Source: an uncultured Desulfosarcina sp.
GTDB lineage: Bacteria > Desulfobacterota > Desulfobacteria > Desulfobacterales > Desulfosarcinaceae
NCBI RefSeq assembly: GCF_963668215.1
Contig: NZ_OY764190.1
Coordinates: 6,138,001 to 6,202,000 of the forward strand
Direction of reading: 5' to 3'
DNA length: 64,000 nucleotides
Position numbers and translations under genes: made by a program. Below are positions 18,686 to 26,781 of this stretch, in pieces (the first letter of the stretch is position 1; the number at the start of each line of letters is the position of its first letter). Below the pieces are notes generated by a model. The model was not told where the DNA came from. It saw only the letters and a list, made by a program, of their open reading frames with translations, and did not search any database.

Positions 18686-20086
18686 ATGATCGACTTCTCC
18701 AGCTTTGACTTGAATTTCCTGCCCGAGACCACGGATGCCGTCTATCTGGTCGGCGGAAGCGTACGGGACCTGTTGGCCGGCCGGCGACCCGCGGATTTCG
18801 ATCTGGCCGTGGATGGCGACATCCGCCGGCTTGCCGGCCGGATCGCGGCCAGAACCGGCGGAACCGTTGTGGATCTGGGCAAAAAAGGTTTCGAGGTGCT
18901 GCGGGTGGCCTCGCCGGAAGCCATGATCGACCTTGCGCCCCTCGACGGCCCCGGCATCGAGGCCGACCTTGCGCGGCGGGACTTTACCGTCAACGCCCTG
19001 GCCTGGGACGTCCGCTCGCGCCGACTGGTGGACTGCACCGGCGGCCTGACCGATATGCAGCGAAAAACCATTCGCATGGTCTGCTCTGCGGCCCTGGAAA
19101 ACGATCCGGCTCGTCTGGTTCGCGCCTACCGGTTGGCCGCCGCGTTGGGTTTTTCCATCGAATCGGAAACCCGGGCCGCCATCGCCAGGCATCGCCGCCT
19201 GATCGGAAGCGTTGCCGCCGAACGGGTCTGGGCCGAACTGGAAAAACTGCTGGCCTGCGACCGTTCGGCGCCGCACATCCGCGATATGGCGGACAGCGGC
19301 CTGCTTCTTTCCATCTTCCCGGAGTTGTCCCCCACCGTCGGCTGCGGCCAGAACCGGTACCACGCCTTCGATGTATTCGAGCACAGCCTCCAGGCCTATG
19401 CCCATTTGGAACGGTTGATCGTCGCGTTCGGGTCCCGCTATCCGGAAATGGCCGACCTTGCCGAAAATCAGAATCTGGATCGCCACGCGCCGATCCTTAA
19501 ATATGCCGGCCTGCTTCACGATGTGGGCAAGCCGGCCACCAGGCGGGTCGATGCAAAGGGACAGGTCCACTTTTACGGCCATGCGGGCAAAAGCGCCGAC
19601 ATTGCCGCCGGCGTATCCGGACGGCTGCACCTGTCCCGCAAACAGCGCCAGGCCGCCGATGCCATCATCCGCCACCACATCCGGCCGCTCTTTCTTTACC
19701 TGGCGTCGGAAAACGGCAATCTCGGCCGGCGCGGCCTGATCCGTTTTTTCAACCGCTGCGGCGAGATGACCCTGCCCATCGTCGTGCATACCATGGCCGA
19801 CATCATGGCAAAACGTCCAGTGATCGATGGCCGGGACGAAGGCTTTATTCGCTTCTGCGGTGAACTGCTGGACGCCTATCGGGATTTTTGCAGCAACCGG
19901 GCCGCCCTGCCCCCCCTGATCGACGGGCACGACCTGATGGACATCTTCGACCTGCCCCCCTCCCCTTTGCTGGGACGCATTTTAAAACAGGTGCATGAAC
20001 GACGCCTGTCCGGAGAACTGGCCACTCGGGATGAGGCGTTAATTTGGGTGCGCGCTTATTTGGATCGGAGGACGGTGGGCGGATGA
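18686..20086 (+). CDS. cca: CCA tRNA nucleotidyltransferase / poly(A) polymerase-type with HD domain
   Basis: Class II nucleotidyltransferase that adds or repairs the tRNA 3' CCA, or tails RNA. N-terminal VYLVGGSVRDLLAGR and the metal-binding DFDLAVDG are present, followed by ARRDFTVNALAWD and the RNA-binding region NDPARLVRAYRLAA. The C-terminal half has an HD domain (LKYAGLLHDVGKP, HHIRPLF), as in bacterial CCA enzymes with 2',3'-phosphodiesterase activity. The ATG at 18686 gives about 466 residues; neither it nor a TTG 18 bp upstream has a clear ribosome site. Choosing between CCA-adding and A-adding activity needs more than motif reading. Confidence 0.85.
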   Translation: MIDFSSFDLNFLPETTDAVYLVGGSVRDLLAGRRPADFDLAVDGDIRRLAGRIAARTGGTVVDLGKKGFEVLRVASPEAMIDLAPLDGPGIEADLARRDFTVNALAWDVRSRRLVDCTGGLTDMQRKTIRMVCSAALENDPARLVRAYRLAAALGFSIESETRAAIARHRRLIGSVAAERVWAELEKLLACDRSAPHIRDMADSGLLLSIFPELSPTVGCGQNRYHAFDVFEHSLQAYAHLERLIVAFGSRYPEMADLAENQNLDRHAPILKYAGLLHDVGKPATRRVDAKGQVHFYGHAGKSADIAAGVSGRLHLSRKQRQAADAIIRHHIRPLFLYLASENGNLGRRGLIRFFNRCGEMTLPIVVHTMADIMAKRPVIDGRDEGFIRFCGELLDAYRDFCSNRAALPPLIDGHDLMDIFDLPPSPLLGRILKQVHERRLSGELATRDEALIWVRAYLDRRTVGG

Positions 20087-20102
20087 TGGACGATGGATGA
20101 GG

Positions 20103-20160
20103 GATAAAAATTTTCGTATAACGCGGATATCGGCCGAATTGGCCGGTTTATGGGCGAACA
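20103..20160. repeat. Partial copy of a palindromic intergenic repeat
   Basis: The stretch from GATAAAAATTTTCG through GATATCGG and AATTGGCC aligns without gaps to 39808-39865. About 32 of the first 42 bases match, with weaker similarity after that. It contains its own small hairpin CGGCC-GAATT-GGCCG. It lies between cca and adk. Confidence 0.5.
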
Positions 20161-20169
20161 TGTGTTTGC

Positions 20170-20198
20170 TTGACAAGCTTCCACACATTCTGTACTAA
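20170..20198 (+). promoter_or_regulatory. Candidate promoter for adk
   Basis: TTGACA at 20170-20175, a 17-bp spacer and TACTAA at 20193-20198. The -35 is perfect but the -10 is weak. It lies about 230 bp before the adk start. The remainder of the 342-bp gap holds the repeat above and no gene. Confidence 0.4.
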
Positions 20199-20428
20199 CG
20201 CTCGTTAGCTGGAAACGATCCCTTCGGTGCCAGCCCGCCTGTATTTAACCAATTAAAATAAGGATGCGGTTTTGTCGGCCGCATCGATCGAAAACGAACG
20301 GCACCCGGCGATTGTCCCAAAAAGGTCTGCTTTCAGATTCGTAAAGCGTACCCTTCGAAATCGCGGTGCGATTGGCATTTTCATTGATCCTGTGCAGATA
20401 TTCACGGGACGAAGAAAGGAGAAGCGGA

Positions 20429-21100
20429 ATGAACATCTTGTTTTTTGGCCCCAACGGCAGCGGCAAGGGAACCCAGGGTGCAATCCTGAAAGACAAATAC
20501 AACACCCCGCACATCGAATCCGGGGCGATCTTTCGCGAAAATATCGGCAAAGGCACCGAACTGGGCGCCCAAGCCAAGGCTTACATCGACAAGGGCGATC
20601 TGGTACCCGACGAGATTACCATTCCCATGATCCTCGACCGTCTGAAACAAGACGACTGTAAAAACGGCTGGCTGCTGGACGGTTTCCCCCGCAACAAGAA
20701 CCAGGCCATCAAACTGGACGAGGCCCTCAAGAAAGCCGGCATGGCCCTGGACATCGTCGTGGAAATTCTTCTGGACCGCGAAATCGCCAAGAACCGCATC
20801 ATGGGCCGCCGCCTGTGCGTCAACGACAACAACCACCCCAACAACATCTACATCGACGCCATCAAACCCGACGGAGACAAATGCCGGGTGTGCGGCGGCG
20901 ATCTGAAGACCCGCGACGACGACCAGGATGAGGCAGCCATCAACAAGCGCCACAACATCTACTACGACACCACTGAAGGCACCCTGGCATCGGCCTACTA
21001 CTTCAAGGATCTGGCCGGAGCAGGCCTGAAATACATCACCCTGGACGGCGCCCCCAGCGTGAAAGAAGTTACCGCCGAACTGGTCTCCAAACTGGACTAA
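20429..21100 (+). CDS. adk: Adenylate kinase
   Basis: Cytoplasmic enzyme balancing ATP, ADP and AMP. The P-loop GPNGSGKGTQ (residues 7-16), LLDGFPRN and the LID region are present. The LID holds CVND and a CRVC pair, suggesting a partly zinc-type lid, though a full four-Cys set is not seen. The ATG at 20429 has AAAGGAG upstream; the longer frame adds an unconserved leader. About 223 residues. A strong terminator follows 10 bp after the stop. Confidence 0.96.
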   Translation: MNILFFGPNGSGKGTQGAILKDKYNTPHIESGAIFRENIGKGTELGAQAKAYIDKGDLVPDEITIPMILDRLKQDDCKNGWLLDGFPRNKNQAIKLDEALKKAGMALDIVVEILLDREIAKNRIMGRRLCVNDNNHPNNIYIDAIKPDGDKCRVCGGDLKTRDDDQDEAAINKRHNIYYDTTEGTLASAYYFKDLAGAGLKYITLDGAPSVKEVTAELVSKLD

Positions 21101-21109
21101 TCCCTGCCC

Positions 21110-21150
21110 AACGGTGAAACCGCCAACGGCGGTTTCACCGTTGTTGTTTT
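21110..21150 (+). terminator. Rho-independent terminator after adk
   Basis: A perfect 15-bp stem (AACGGTGAAACCGCC with GGCGGTTTCACCGTT) around AAC, followed by GTTGTTTT. Confidence 0.9.
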
Positions 21151-21197
21151 CCGGTGAAAGTTGATGTCTCCGGCTCGTCATGCCGGTCTTGATAAGC

Positions 21198-21216
21198 CTG
21201 TCCCGGACCTGATCCG
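21198..21216. repeat. Short palindrome of a dispersed-repeat type
   Basis: CCCGGACCTGATCCGGG lies inside GATAAGCCTGTCCCGGACC...GGGCATCCAGAAGG, a pattern often repeated between genes in proteobacteria. Only one copy was noticed in this window. It lies in the 280-bp adk-rpsU gap. Confidence 0.4.
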
Positions 21217-21383
21217 GGCATCCAGAAGGTATCCTTTTTTTGCACGAGCCGCTTAAATTTTTCTTGATCATCCTATCTTTATTTGCTATTTAGAACGTTT
21301 TAAAATTTTAAAAATAACCATCAAGGTTGAGATATAGCCAGGCAGCATGACCAGGCGATGGGAAAAAGGGGGGTTGAGCCAGT

Positions 21384-21590
21384 TTGAAAGCAATTGAAGT
21401 CAAGGTGTTCGACAACGATCTCGAAAAAGCCATGCGTATTCTGAAGAAAAAAATTCAGAATGATGGCCTCTTCAAGCGCCTGAAGTTGAAAAAAAGCTAC
21501 GAAAAACCGAGCGAGTATCGTCGTCGCAAAGAACGTGAGGCCTTGCGCCGCCAGCGCATCGCCGCAGCAAGAAGCAGGAGATATCGTTAG
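21384..21590 (+). CDS. rpsU: Ribosomal protein S21
   Basis: 68-residue small-subunit protein. It shows EVKVFDNDLEKAMRILKKKIQ and a very basic C-terminus (PSEYRRRKEREALRRQRIAAARSRRYR). An in-frame stop lies nine bases upstream of the TTG at 21384, and no ATG or GTG gives the conserved N-terminus, so the start must be TTG, preceded by a G-rich tract (GGGGGGTTGAG). A candidate promoter TTGATC-N17-TATTTA at 21264-21292 precedes it. A terminator follows. Confidence 0.93.
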   Translation: MKAIEVKVFDNDLEKAMRILKKKIQNDGLFKRLKLKKSYEKPSEYRRRKEREALRRQRIAAARSRRYR

Positions 21591-21609
21591 CAGCATCCGT
21601 TGACACCAT

Positions 21610-21650
21610 AACCCGGTGTGGGACCTCCCCACCGGGTTTCTCTTTGATTT
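21610..21650 (+). terminator. Terminator after rpsU
   Basis: ACCCGGTG pairs with CACCGGGT around about 12 nt, followed by TTCTCTTTGATTT. It lies 20 bp after the rpsU stop. Confidence 0.75.
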
Positions 21651-21810
21651 ACTCCACCCGAACCACTCAAGCGAAACCACCGGCCTGCCGCATTTCTTGC
21701 GACCCGCAATGCGCTCGTCCGGAGTATGGCAGAACCAACCGTTCATTTCGTCCAATAAAAAGACGCCGTCGGTGGGGTGTGCATACGCAAGGGATTCAGG
21801 AGGCGAAGCC

Positions 21811-23106
21811 ATGTCAACCAAGGCGTATCGCGAATGCCTCGATGCCATGTTCGGCATGCGGCGATTCGGCATCATACTCGGCCTCGATATTATCAGCAAC
21901 ATTCTGAAAGGCCTCGGCAACCCCCAGGACACATTTCGCGCCGTCCACATCGCCGGTACCAACGGCAAGGGTTCCATCGCATCGGCATTGGCCACCATTC
22001 TCCAACAGGCCGGATACCGTGTGGGGCTCTACACGTCGCCGCACCTGATCAAATTCAACGAACGCATCTGCATCAACGGCCGGCCCATCTCCGACGACGA
22101 TGTGGTGGCCTCCTGGGAAGCGGTCAAGTCCGTCCATTACGGCAATCGGGAACCCACCTTCTTCGAATTCTCCACCGCCATGGCCTTTCACGAGTTCGGC
22201 CGCCATGGGGTCGATTACGCCGTGATCGAAACCGGCATGGGCGGGCGCATGGACGCCACCAATGTCGTCTCCCCGGAGGCAACGGTCATCACCAACATTT
22301 CGCTGGAACATAAAAATTATCTTGGCGGGACCATCGCGGCCATTACCGGAGAAAAGGCCGGCATCATCAAGCCGGGCATCCCTGTGATCACCGGTGTGGC
22401 GCAAAAAGCCGCCAAGAAAGTGGTCGAAAACATTGCCGCCGAGAAATCGGCTCCGGTTTACCTGAAAGGCCGCGATTTCCGGGTGCGGCGCAACGGGCAG
22501 AATCATTTTTCCTACTGGGGGTTCGACCACACCTGGTCCGGCATGCAAACCGGCCTCATCGGCAGCCACCAGGTGGAAAACGCATCTTTGACCATTGCCA
22601 CTTGCGAAGCACTCATGCGCGGCGGCGCGGAAATTTCCAGGGAAAATGTCCAGGCCGGCCTGATTCTCAACAACTGGCCGGGGCGCCTGGAGGTGGTTTC
22701 CCAGAAGCCATTTGTCATTCTGGACGGCGCCCACAACCTTATGGCGGCGCGCAGCCTGAGCCGCTTCCTTCAGGACAATCTGGCCGGAAGGTCGATTACC
22801 ATGGTGGCCGGCATCCTTGACGACAAGCCCTACGAAGCCATCCTCAAGGATCTGCTGGCCCCTTGCGAGCGCCTGATTATCACTCGGCCCAAGATCAACC
22901 GAGCCCTGCCCACCGCCGTCCTTCGTGAAGTGGCCGCGTCCCTGATTGCGAACATCGAAGTCCTCGAGGATGTCGGCGACGCACTGCGGCATGCCCTGGC
23001 CACGGCCAAACCCGATGATGCCATCTGTGTTGCCGGATCGTTGTATGTGGTGGGGGAAGCCAAGGCGGCGTTGGAAAAAGCCGGGGATTCGCTTTTTCAG
23101 ATATAA
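21811..23106 (+). CDS. folC: Folylpolyglutamate / dihydrofolate synthase
   Basis: Mur-ligase-fold enzyme that adds glutamate to (dihydro)pteroate or folates. AVHIAGTNGKGSIASALA is the ATP loop; LYTSPHLIKFNERICINGRPI, ETGMGGRMDATNVV and VITNISLEHKNYLG are typical, and VILDGAHN is in the C-terminal domain. The ATG at 21811 follows CAGGAGGCGAAGCC, an excellent ribosome site; the longer frame overlaps the rpsU terminator and is unlikely. 431 residues. It stands alone between rpsU and a tRNA gene rather than beside accD. Confidence 0.93.
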   Translation: MSTKAYRECLDAMFGMRRFGIILGLDIISNILKGLGNPQDTFRAVHIAGTNGKGSIASALATILQQAGYRVGLYTSPHLIKFNERICINGRPISDDDVVASWEAVKSVHYGNREPTFFEFSTAMAFHEFGRHGVDYAVIETGMGGRMDATNVVSPEATVITNISLEHKNYLGGTIAAITGEKAGIIKPGIPVITGVAQKAAKKVVENIAAEKSAPVYLKGRDFRVRRNGQNHFSYWGFDHTWSGMQTGLIGSHQVENASLTIATCEALMRGGAEISRENVQAGLILNNWPGRLEVVSQKPFVILDGAHNLMAARSLSRFLQDNLAGRSITMVAGILDDKPYEAILKDLLAPCERLIITRPKINRALPTAVLREVAASLIANIEVLEDVGDALRHALATAKPDDAICVAGSLYVVGEAKAALEKAGDSLFQI

Positions 23107-23114
23107 CAAGGGGG

Positions 23115-23143
23115 TTGACTTGAAAGCGCCGATCCACTATTTA
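23115..23143 (+). promoter_or_regulatory. Promoter of tRNA-Arg
   Basis: TTGACT at 23115-23120, a 17-bp spacer, and TATTTA at 23138-23143. Transcription would start about 10 bp before the mature tRNA. Confidence 0.65.
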
Positions 23144-23160
23144 GCGAAAACCAATTCAAT

Positions 23161-23236
23161 GCGCCCGTAGCTCAGTGGATAGAGCACTAGCCTCCGGAGC
23201 TAGGAGTCGTTGGTTCGATCCCAACCGGGCGCGCCA
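23161..23236 (+). tRNA. tRNA-Arg, anticodon CCG
   Basis: 76-nt cloverleaf: acceptor GCGCCCG with CGGGCGC, D arm GCTC...GAGC, anticodon stem CTAGC with GCTAG enclosing loop CTCCGGA (anticodon CCG, reading CGG), T arm GTTGG-TTCGATC-CCAAC, discriminator G and an encoded CCA. It is flanked by its own promoter and terminator. Confidence 0.97.
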
Positions 23237-23245
23237 ATAAAATCA

Positions 23246-23277
23246 AGGGGTTAGATGAAAATCTAAGCCCTTTTTTA
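23246..23277 (+). terminator. Terminator after tRNA-Arg
   Basis: GGGGTTAGAT-GAAA-ATCTAAGCCC hairpin followed by six T, ten bases after the CCA end. Confidence 0.85.
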
Positions 23278-23364
23278 TTTCTCGGAAAATTTGGTCCCCG
23301 CGATAGTCCCCACCTTTGAAAGCTATTTTATGAATGGATAGAAAACTGTTTAAAATACAATTTT

Positions 23365-23491
23365 ATGAAGAGCCACAGATAGAGCGTTTATGTCTCCGTC
23401 TGTGCTGAAAATCAATCTGAGCACAAATTCAAGTTCTACCAAACTGGTCGAATATCGCCATTTCGGTCTCTCTACACCGCTTGCATCGATA
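23365..23491. repeat. Direct repeat, copy A (127 bp)
   Basis: It aligns without gaps to 24113-24239 at about 80 percent or better identity, from ATGA(A/G)GAGCCACAGATAGAGCG to GCTTGCAT(C/T)GATA. The differences are spread over all three codon positions in every frame. Confidence 0.85.
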
Positions 23492-24112
23492 GGTTTTATG
23501 GGAACATCCATTAATATCCGACCGTACCTCCTCAGGAAGTGCCCCGACCACGGAAAATGGCACCCAGAACATGGGATGGGCATACTCAGCCGGCGTTTGA
23601 GACAAGAAATCAACGTTTCGGGTGCAGTTGATAAAGGATCGATAATCGTGAAGCGGCGGGGAATATTAAGGCAGGTGTATATCCGCAGAAAGCTGCGTTC
23701 TTTATTCAACTTTACGAACAGGAGCACTACCAAACCTGCGAACTTATTTTTGCGCAAACCCTATCATTTTAGAGGCGGCCCGGTAGCGGAATAATACTTT
23801 TAACGCGCTGTTTCTCTGCAAACCCGACAATAGACCTCGTTTGGGATGAAAATTGCAGAAAAGCCTGCTACGTCTTTTATCTGATAGATGCCTTATTGAC
23901 CTTGTGCATAAGTATTTGATATTCAGCAAATGATCATTTCAACCCAACCGCAACAAAACGACATCATCTGATAGATCCCCCCGGACAAATCCGGGCTATT
24001 TACGGTTTACGGTCCTTCGGGAACGGTCAGGCGTTTTGTGCACATTTCGTTGACAGAAAAGCGTCTAAATTAAAAATTGAAACCGGAGCTTGGATCAGAA
24101 GCCCCGGTCTCA

Positions 24113-24239
24113 ATGAGGAGCCACAGATAGAGCGTTTATTTCTCCGTCTGTGCTGGAAATCAATCTGAACACAAATTCAGGATCTGTCAAGCCGGTCGAT
24201 TACCGCCATGTCGGTTCCGTCACGCCGCTTGCATTGATA
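24113..24239. repeat. Direct repeat, copy B (127 bp)
   Basis: Partner of 23365-23491 at an offset of 748 bp. Upstream, a short hairpin (CCGGAGCTT / AAGCCCCGG) lies at about 24082-24106. Confidence 0.85.
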
Positions 24240-24413
24240 ACGGTTAAGAAAACAGCATACCGCAGATCTTTTAGATTTGATGAGCTTTGGCGCTTGTGGC
24301 CCTGGCCCGAATGTTTAACTGGGCCAAGGCGGCAAGAAGTTCTTCAACGCAGTTCATCTGGAACGCTGATATATAATTGGAGCACACCCATTTAGGACAG
24401 GATAACTTCAGCT

Positions 24414-24425
24414 TGTACATGTACA
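24414..24425. promoter_or_regulatory. Palindrome TGTACATGTACA upstream of the -35
   Basis: A perfect 12-bp palindrome just upstream of TTGACA. It shares TGT/ACA halves with the lux box downstream, so it may be a second regulator site; its position would suit an activator. The function is inferred. Confidence 0.45.
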
Positions 24426-24434
24426 GCGCCAATG

Positions 24435-24462
24435 TTGACAATTAGCTGAAATCTTGTTCAAT
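24435..24462 (+). promoter_or_regulatory. Promoter of the LuxR-type gene
   Basis: Perfect TTGACA at 24435-24440, a 16-bp spacer and TTCAAT at 24457-24462 (four of six matches). Transcription would begin inside the lux-box-like palindrome. Confidence 0.6.
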
Positions 24463-24465
24463 TAC

Positions 24466-24485
24466 ACCTGTCAGTTCTGACAGGT
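24466..24485. promoter_or_regulatory. lux-box-like operator
   Basis: ACCTGTCAGTTCTGACAGGT, a 20-bp inverted repeat with perfect 9-bp arms. It has the ACCTGT-N8-ACAGGT frame of the Vibrio fischeri lux box. It sits just after the -10, where binding would be expected to repress, 68 bp before a LuxR-type gene. Confidence 0.75.
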
Positions 24486-24553
24486 ACAGCGGTTTACAAG
24501 TTGGTGAACAAGATATTTTCGGGGTGTTCTCTGCGGGCAGGAAGGAAAACGCC

Positions 24554-25315
24554 ATGCTGAAAGCGCTTGGGGACCAACTGACAAAAAGAGAGGCGCTCGA
24601 GATTCTTGAACTGAGCTACCAGAGCTTGCGTTGCAGCAAGGAAAACGATTTTAAGACACTGGTGCTTGGCCTTCAGGAGGTTTTGCCATTTGAGAACGCG
24701 ATGTGCACGAGGGGGAACGTTGTAGATATCCTTCGGGAGCGTGATCTTGATCTGGCGATTGAATATTGCGACATCAGCTATCCTTCCGGATACCTGGAGG
24801 AATATTTCGAGAATGACGATTTCACTTCCGACGCCGTCCTCATGGAGTTCATGACCTATCTTATGCCCGTAAGTTGGTCGGAGGTCGATAAAAGGTGCAA
24901 TTATAATTATCCCGCGTCAATTAAGGCACTGGATTACAACATGCGCGATGGGTGGGCGCACGGAACCATTAACCCGGTGAATTTCGATTGCACCCTGTTC
25001 TTTTTTGGCAGTTCGGCCAGGGACAACAGCGCACGGAGCGCAAAAATCCTCGAATATGTGGTCCCCTTTTACGCCCAGGCCTACAATAACGTGCTAAAAA
25101 AAATTGCCGCCCCGGCTACGGACCTGACGTCCAGGGAAAAAGAGGTCTTGAACTGGATAAAGGAAGGCAAAAGCTCCTGGGAAATTTCGCAGATTTTGAG
25201 ATGTTCCGAGAGGACCGTAAATTTCCATGTTTCCAACATCAAGGCAAAGCTGGGGGTGGTCAACCGGGCGCAAGCCGTGGCGGTTGGGCTCCGGTACGGG
25301 GTAATTCGCCTGTGA
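24554..25315 (+). CDS. LuxR-family regulator with autoinducer-binding-like domain (solo)
   Basis: Transcription factor of 253 residues. The C-terminal HTH is complete: LTSREKEVLNWIKEGKSSWEISQILRCSERTVNFHVSNIKAKLG. The N-terminal 170 residues resemble the acyl-homoserine-lactone domain: a YLEEYFENDDFTSDAV segment in the position of the Y-x8-DP motif (Asp kept, Pro replaced by Ala), followed by LMPVSW, where LuxR proteins have the conserved Trp. The ATG at 24554 has GGAAGGA upstream. No luxI synthase gene lies in the window, so this is a solo. A lux-box-like site covers its transcription start, suggesting autoregulation. The next gene downstream is nifQ-like with its own sigma-54 promoter. Ligand unknown; the regulatory family is certain. 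Confidence 0.9.
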   Translation: MLKALGDQLTKREALEILELSYQSLRCSKENDFKTLVLGLQEVLPFENAMCTRGNVVDILRERDLDLAIEYCDISYPSGYLEEYFENDDFTSDAVLMEFMTYLMPVSWSEVDKRCNYNYPASIKALDYNMRDGWAHGTINPVNFDCTLFFFGSSARDNSARSAKILEYVVPFYAQAYNNVLKKIAAPATDLTSREKEVLNWIKEGKSSWEISQILRCSERTVNFHVSNIKAKLGVVNRAQAVAVGLRYGVIRL

Positions 25316-25335
25316 TGTCGAGTCATTGGGACATC
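25314..25335. promoter_or_regulatory. Inverted repeat GATGTC-N10-GACATC
   Basis: Six-base arms at 25314-25319 and 25330-25335, overlapping the luxR-type stop, about 190 bp upstream of the sigma-54 promoter. This is a normal distance for an enhancer-binding protein site. It is not the TGT-N10-ACA NifA sequence. Confidence 0.35.
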
Positions 25336-25523
25336 GGAAACGGGCATCAAATCCCGTAATTCGGAACCGACGGATTCACCCTTCACTGTTCATCCCTCGA
25401 TGTACAAAAAGGAAAAGTTTACATTCACATTATTGTGGATACAATTTCCCCTGTCCCCCTCTTCTTCAGAGCCCCATTTTAAAAAAACCTATAATTTCAG
25501 TAATTTTATTCTGTCCATCGTTT

Positions 25524-25538
25524 TGGCACCCATATTGC
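25524..25538 (+). promoter_or_regulatory. Sigma-54 promoter of the nifQ-like gene
   Basis: TGGCAC-CCATA-TTGC, an exact match to the -24/-12 consensus with correct spacing, 37 bp before the start codon. Confidence 0.85.
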
Positions 25539-25574
25539 GATTTTAGCCGCAAACCGCAAAAAGGAGACGATCGC

Positions 25575-26267
25575 ATGGAAAACACGATCTATGACTGGCT
25601 GATGGAAAAAAGAAATCCCGCGGCAGGTTTGCCGGAGGCCCGGTTGTTCGCCAGGATGCTGTCCTTCAGGTCGGCATCCGCTTACTGGACCGTCGAGGAG
25701 ATGCTTGGGTTGACAGAGTTGAAAATGAAAGCCCTTATAACCAAATACTTTCCTTCTGCCTTGAAAGTTCATAAGGAACCCGAGTGCTACAAAATCAATT
25801 TTCATGCCGCCGTTAACCAACCGTTCGTCTGCCATTGCTGCGGACAGGCGGTGACGTCCAGAGGCGCAATAACAAAGGTCGACATCCCACTATTTCAAGG
25901 ATACCCCACCGCCCTGAACAGACAGATGGAGGTGGACGATTTGAAAGGACTCCTTCTTTGCCATCGGTCTTCCGGCGCTGCCGAAACGACATGGTTCGCG
26001 AATATGATTGCGGTCGGTGCCCTTGGAGAGGACCACCTCTGGCAGGACCTGGGGCTAACAGGCAGAAAAGATGTATCCTATATCCTGAAAACCTATTTTA
26101 CGGATCTGTTCAACAAGAATACCGGCGACATGAAATGGAAGAAATTTTTTTATAAGCAGCTTTGCGACCTGGAGGATATAAAGGTCTGCAAGGCCCCGAG
26201 CTGTTCCGTCTGCGACAACTACTCCGATTGTTTCGGCCCGGAAGATGCTGAACGGTGGGCGGCTTAG
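25575..26267 (+). CDS. nifQ: NifQ-like molybdenum-delivery protein
   Basis: 230 residues. The C-terminal part matches NifQ: LWQDLGLTGRKDVSYILKTYF, then KWKKFFYKQLCDLE and the metal-cluster motif CKAPSCSVCDNYSDCFG, which is C-x4-C-x2-C-x5-C. NifQ carries a Mo-Fe-S cluster and feeds molybdenum to NifB/NifEN for FeMo-cofactor. An additional CHCC group near residue 87 is not typical. The ATG has AAGGAGA upstream. The perfect sigma-54 promoter supports nitrogen-type regulation. No other nif gene is in the window, so it may serve a distant nif cluster or another Mo enzyme. The neighbouring LuxR-type gene is the only regulator nearby. Confidence 0.8.
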   Translation: MENTIYDWLMEKRNPAAGLPEARLFARMLSFRSASAYWTVEEMLGLTELKMKALITKYFPSALKVHKEPECYKINFHAAVNQPFVCHCCGQAVTSRGAITKVDIPLFQGYPTALNRQMEVDDLKGLLLCHRSSGAAETTWFANMIAVGALGEDHLWQDLGLTGRKDVSYILKTYFTDLFNKNTGDMKWKKFFYKQLCDLEDIKVCKAPSCSVCDNYSDCFGPEDAERWAA

Positions 26268-26300
26268 CTGACAAAGATTAAAAAGCGCCGGGGACTTCAT

Positions 26301-26714
26301 TCACAAATAGGGACTGACCGTCGCGTCGTCCAAATCCGCTTCGGAAATACCCAGAAACAAAAGCGCCATCGCTTTGTTCTGAAAGACATCGACCTCGATA
26401 TCACTGGATAAAAGCAGATGCCCCATATTGGCGCTTTGAAAGGTCATCTCCTCTGTTGTATAGATGGCCCACTTTCTGTGAATCCCGGCATTTTGCAGTT
26501 CGGAAAAAAAGGCCTGATAGTAATCGATGCTATTTTCCGTATACGGTACCAAAGCATTTTCAAAATCAACAAACGTGTTGAAAGAAAAATCAAACTCCGG
26601 CTGGTTTTGTAAGGCTTTAATCTGATCGATCAAATATTGAAAACTGATATTCCCCTCGCCTCTGAAATGAACGCAACGGAACTGTTCGAGTATTCTGAAT
26701 TCAATTTTGCCCAT
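26301..26714 (-). CDS. Uncharacterized protein, possible STAS/SpoIIAA-like fold
   Basis: 137 residues with no signal peptide or membrane segment. The pattern of short beta strands and helices (MGKIEFRILEQFRCVHFRGEG, then FNTFVDFENALV, then WAIYTTEE and a SANMGHLLL segment) recalls small SpoIIAA/STAS-like proteins of bacterial regulons, but I cannot confirm it. There is no clear ribosome site before the ATG. It is convergent with nifQ, 33 bp away. AT-rich like its neighbours. Confidence 0.6.
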   Translation of the reverse strand: MGKIEFRILEQFRCVHFRGEGNISFQYLIDQIKALQNQPEFDFSFNTFVDFENALVPYTENSIDYYQAFFSELQNAGIHRKWAIYTTEEMTFQSANMGHLLLSSDIEVDVFQNKAMALLFLGISEADLDDATVSPYL

Positions 26715-26781
26715 TTATTTGTACTTGTATTTTTAGCACCGCTGGTATTGTTGCAGCTTGGATTCGACTTCGGCTGAATGG

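Larger units (their letters stand above)
23281..24553. other. AT-rich accessory region without a convincing gene
   Basis: Open frames here (for example 23390-23794 plus and 23350-23757 minus) show no recognisable family, no good ribosome site and no codon-position bias when its two repeat copies are compared. The region contains a 127-bp direct repeat pair and, from 24414, the regulatory region of the LuxR-type gene. Just after the tRNA, GGTCCCCGCGATAGTCCCC resembles sequence left by integrated elements, but no integrase is present. Confidence 0.5.

Noticed and set aside
20371..20400. TGGCAT-TTTCA-TTGA upstream of adk as a sigma-54 promoter
   Set aside because: The -12 element lacks GC (GA instead); housekeeping adk is unlikely to use sigma-54.
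23390..23794. 134-codon plus-strand frame beside the repeats (and a 135-codon minus frame)
   Set aside because: No similarity, no ribosome site; substitutions between the two repeat copies show no codon periodicity in any frame.
25255..25275. CAACCGGGCGC shared between the luxR-type gene and the tRNA-Arg 3' end as a possible att pair
   Set aside because: Only about 11 bases and inside the conserved HTH coding sequence (VNRAQAV); chance is the better explanation.
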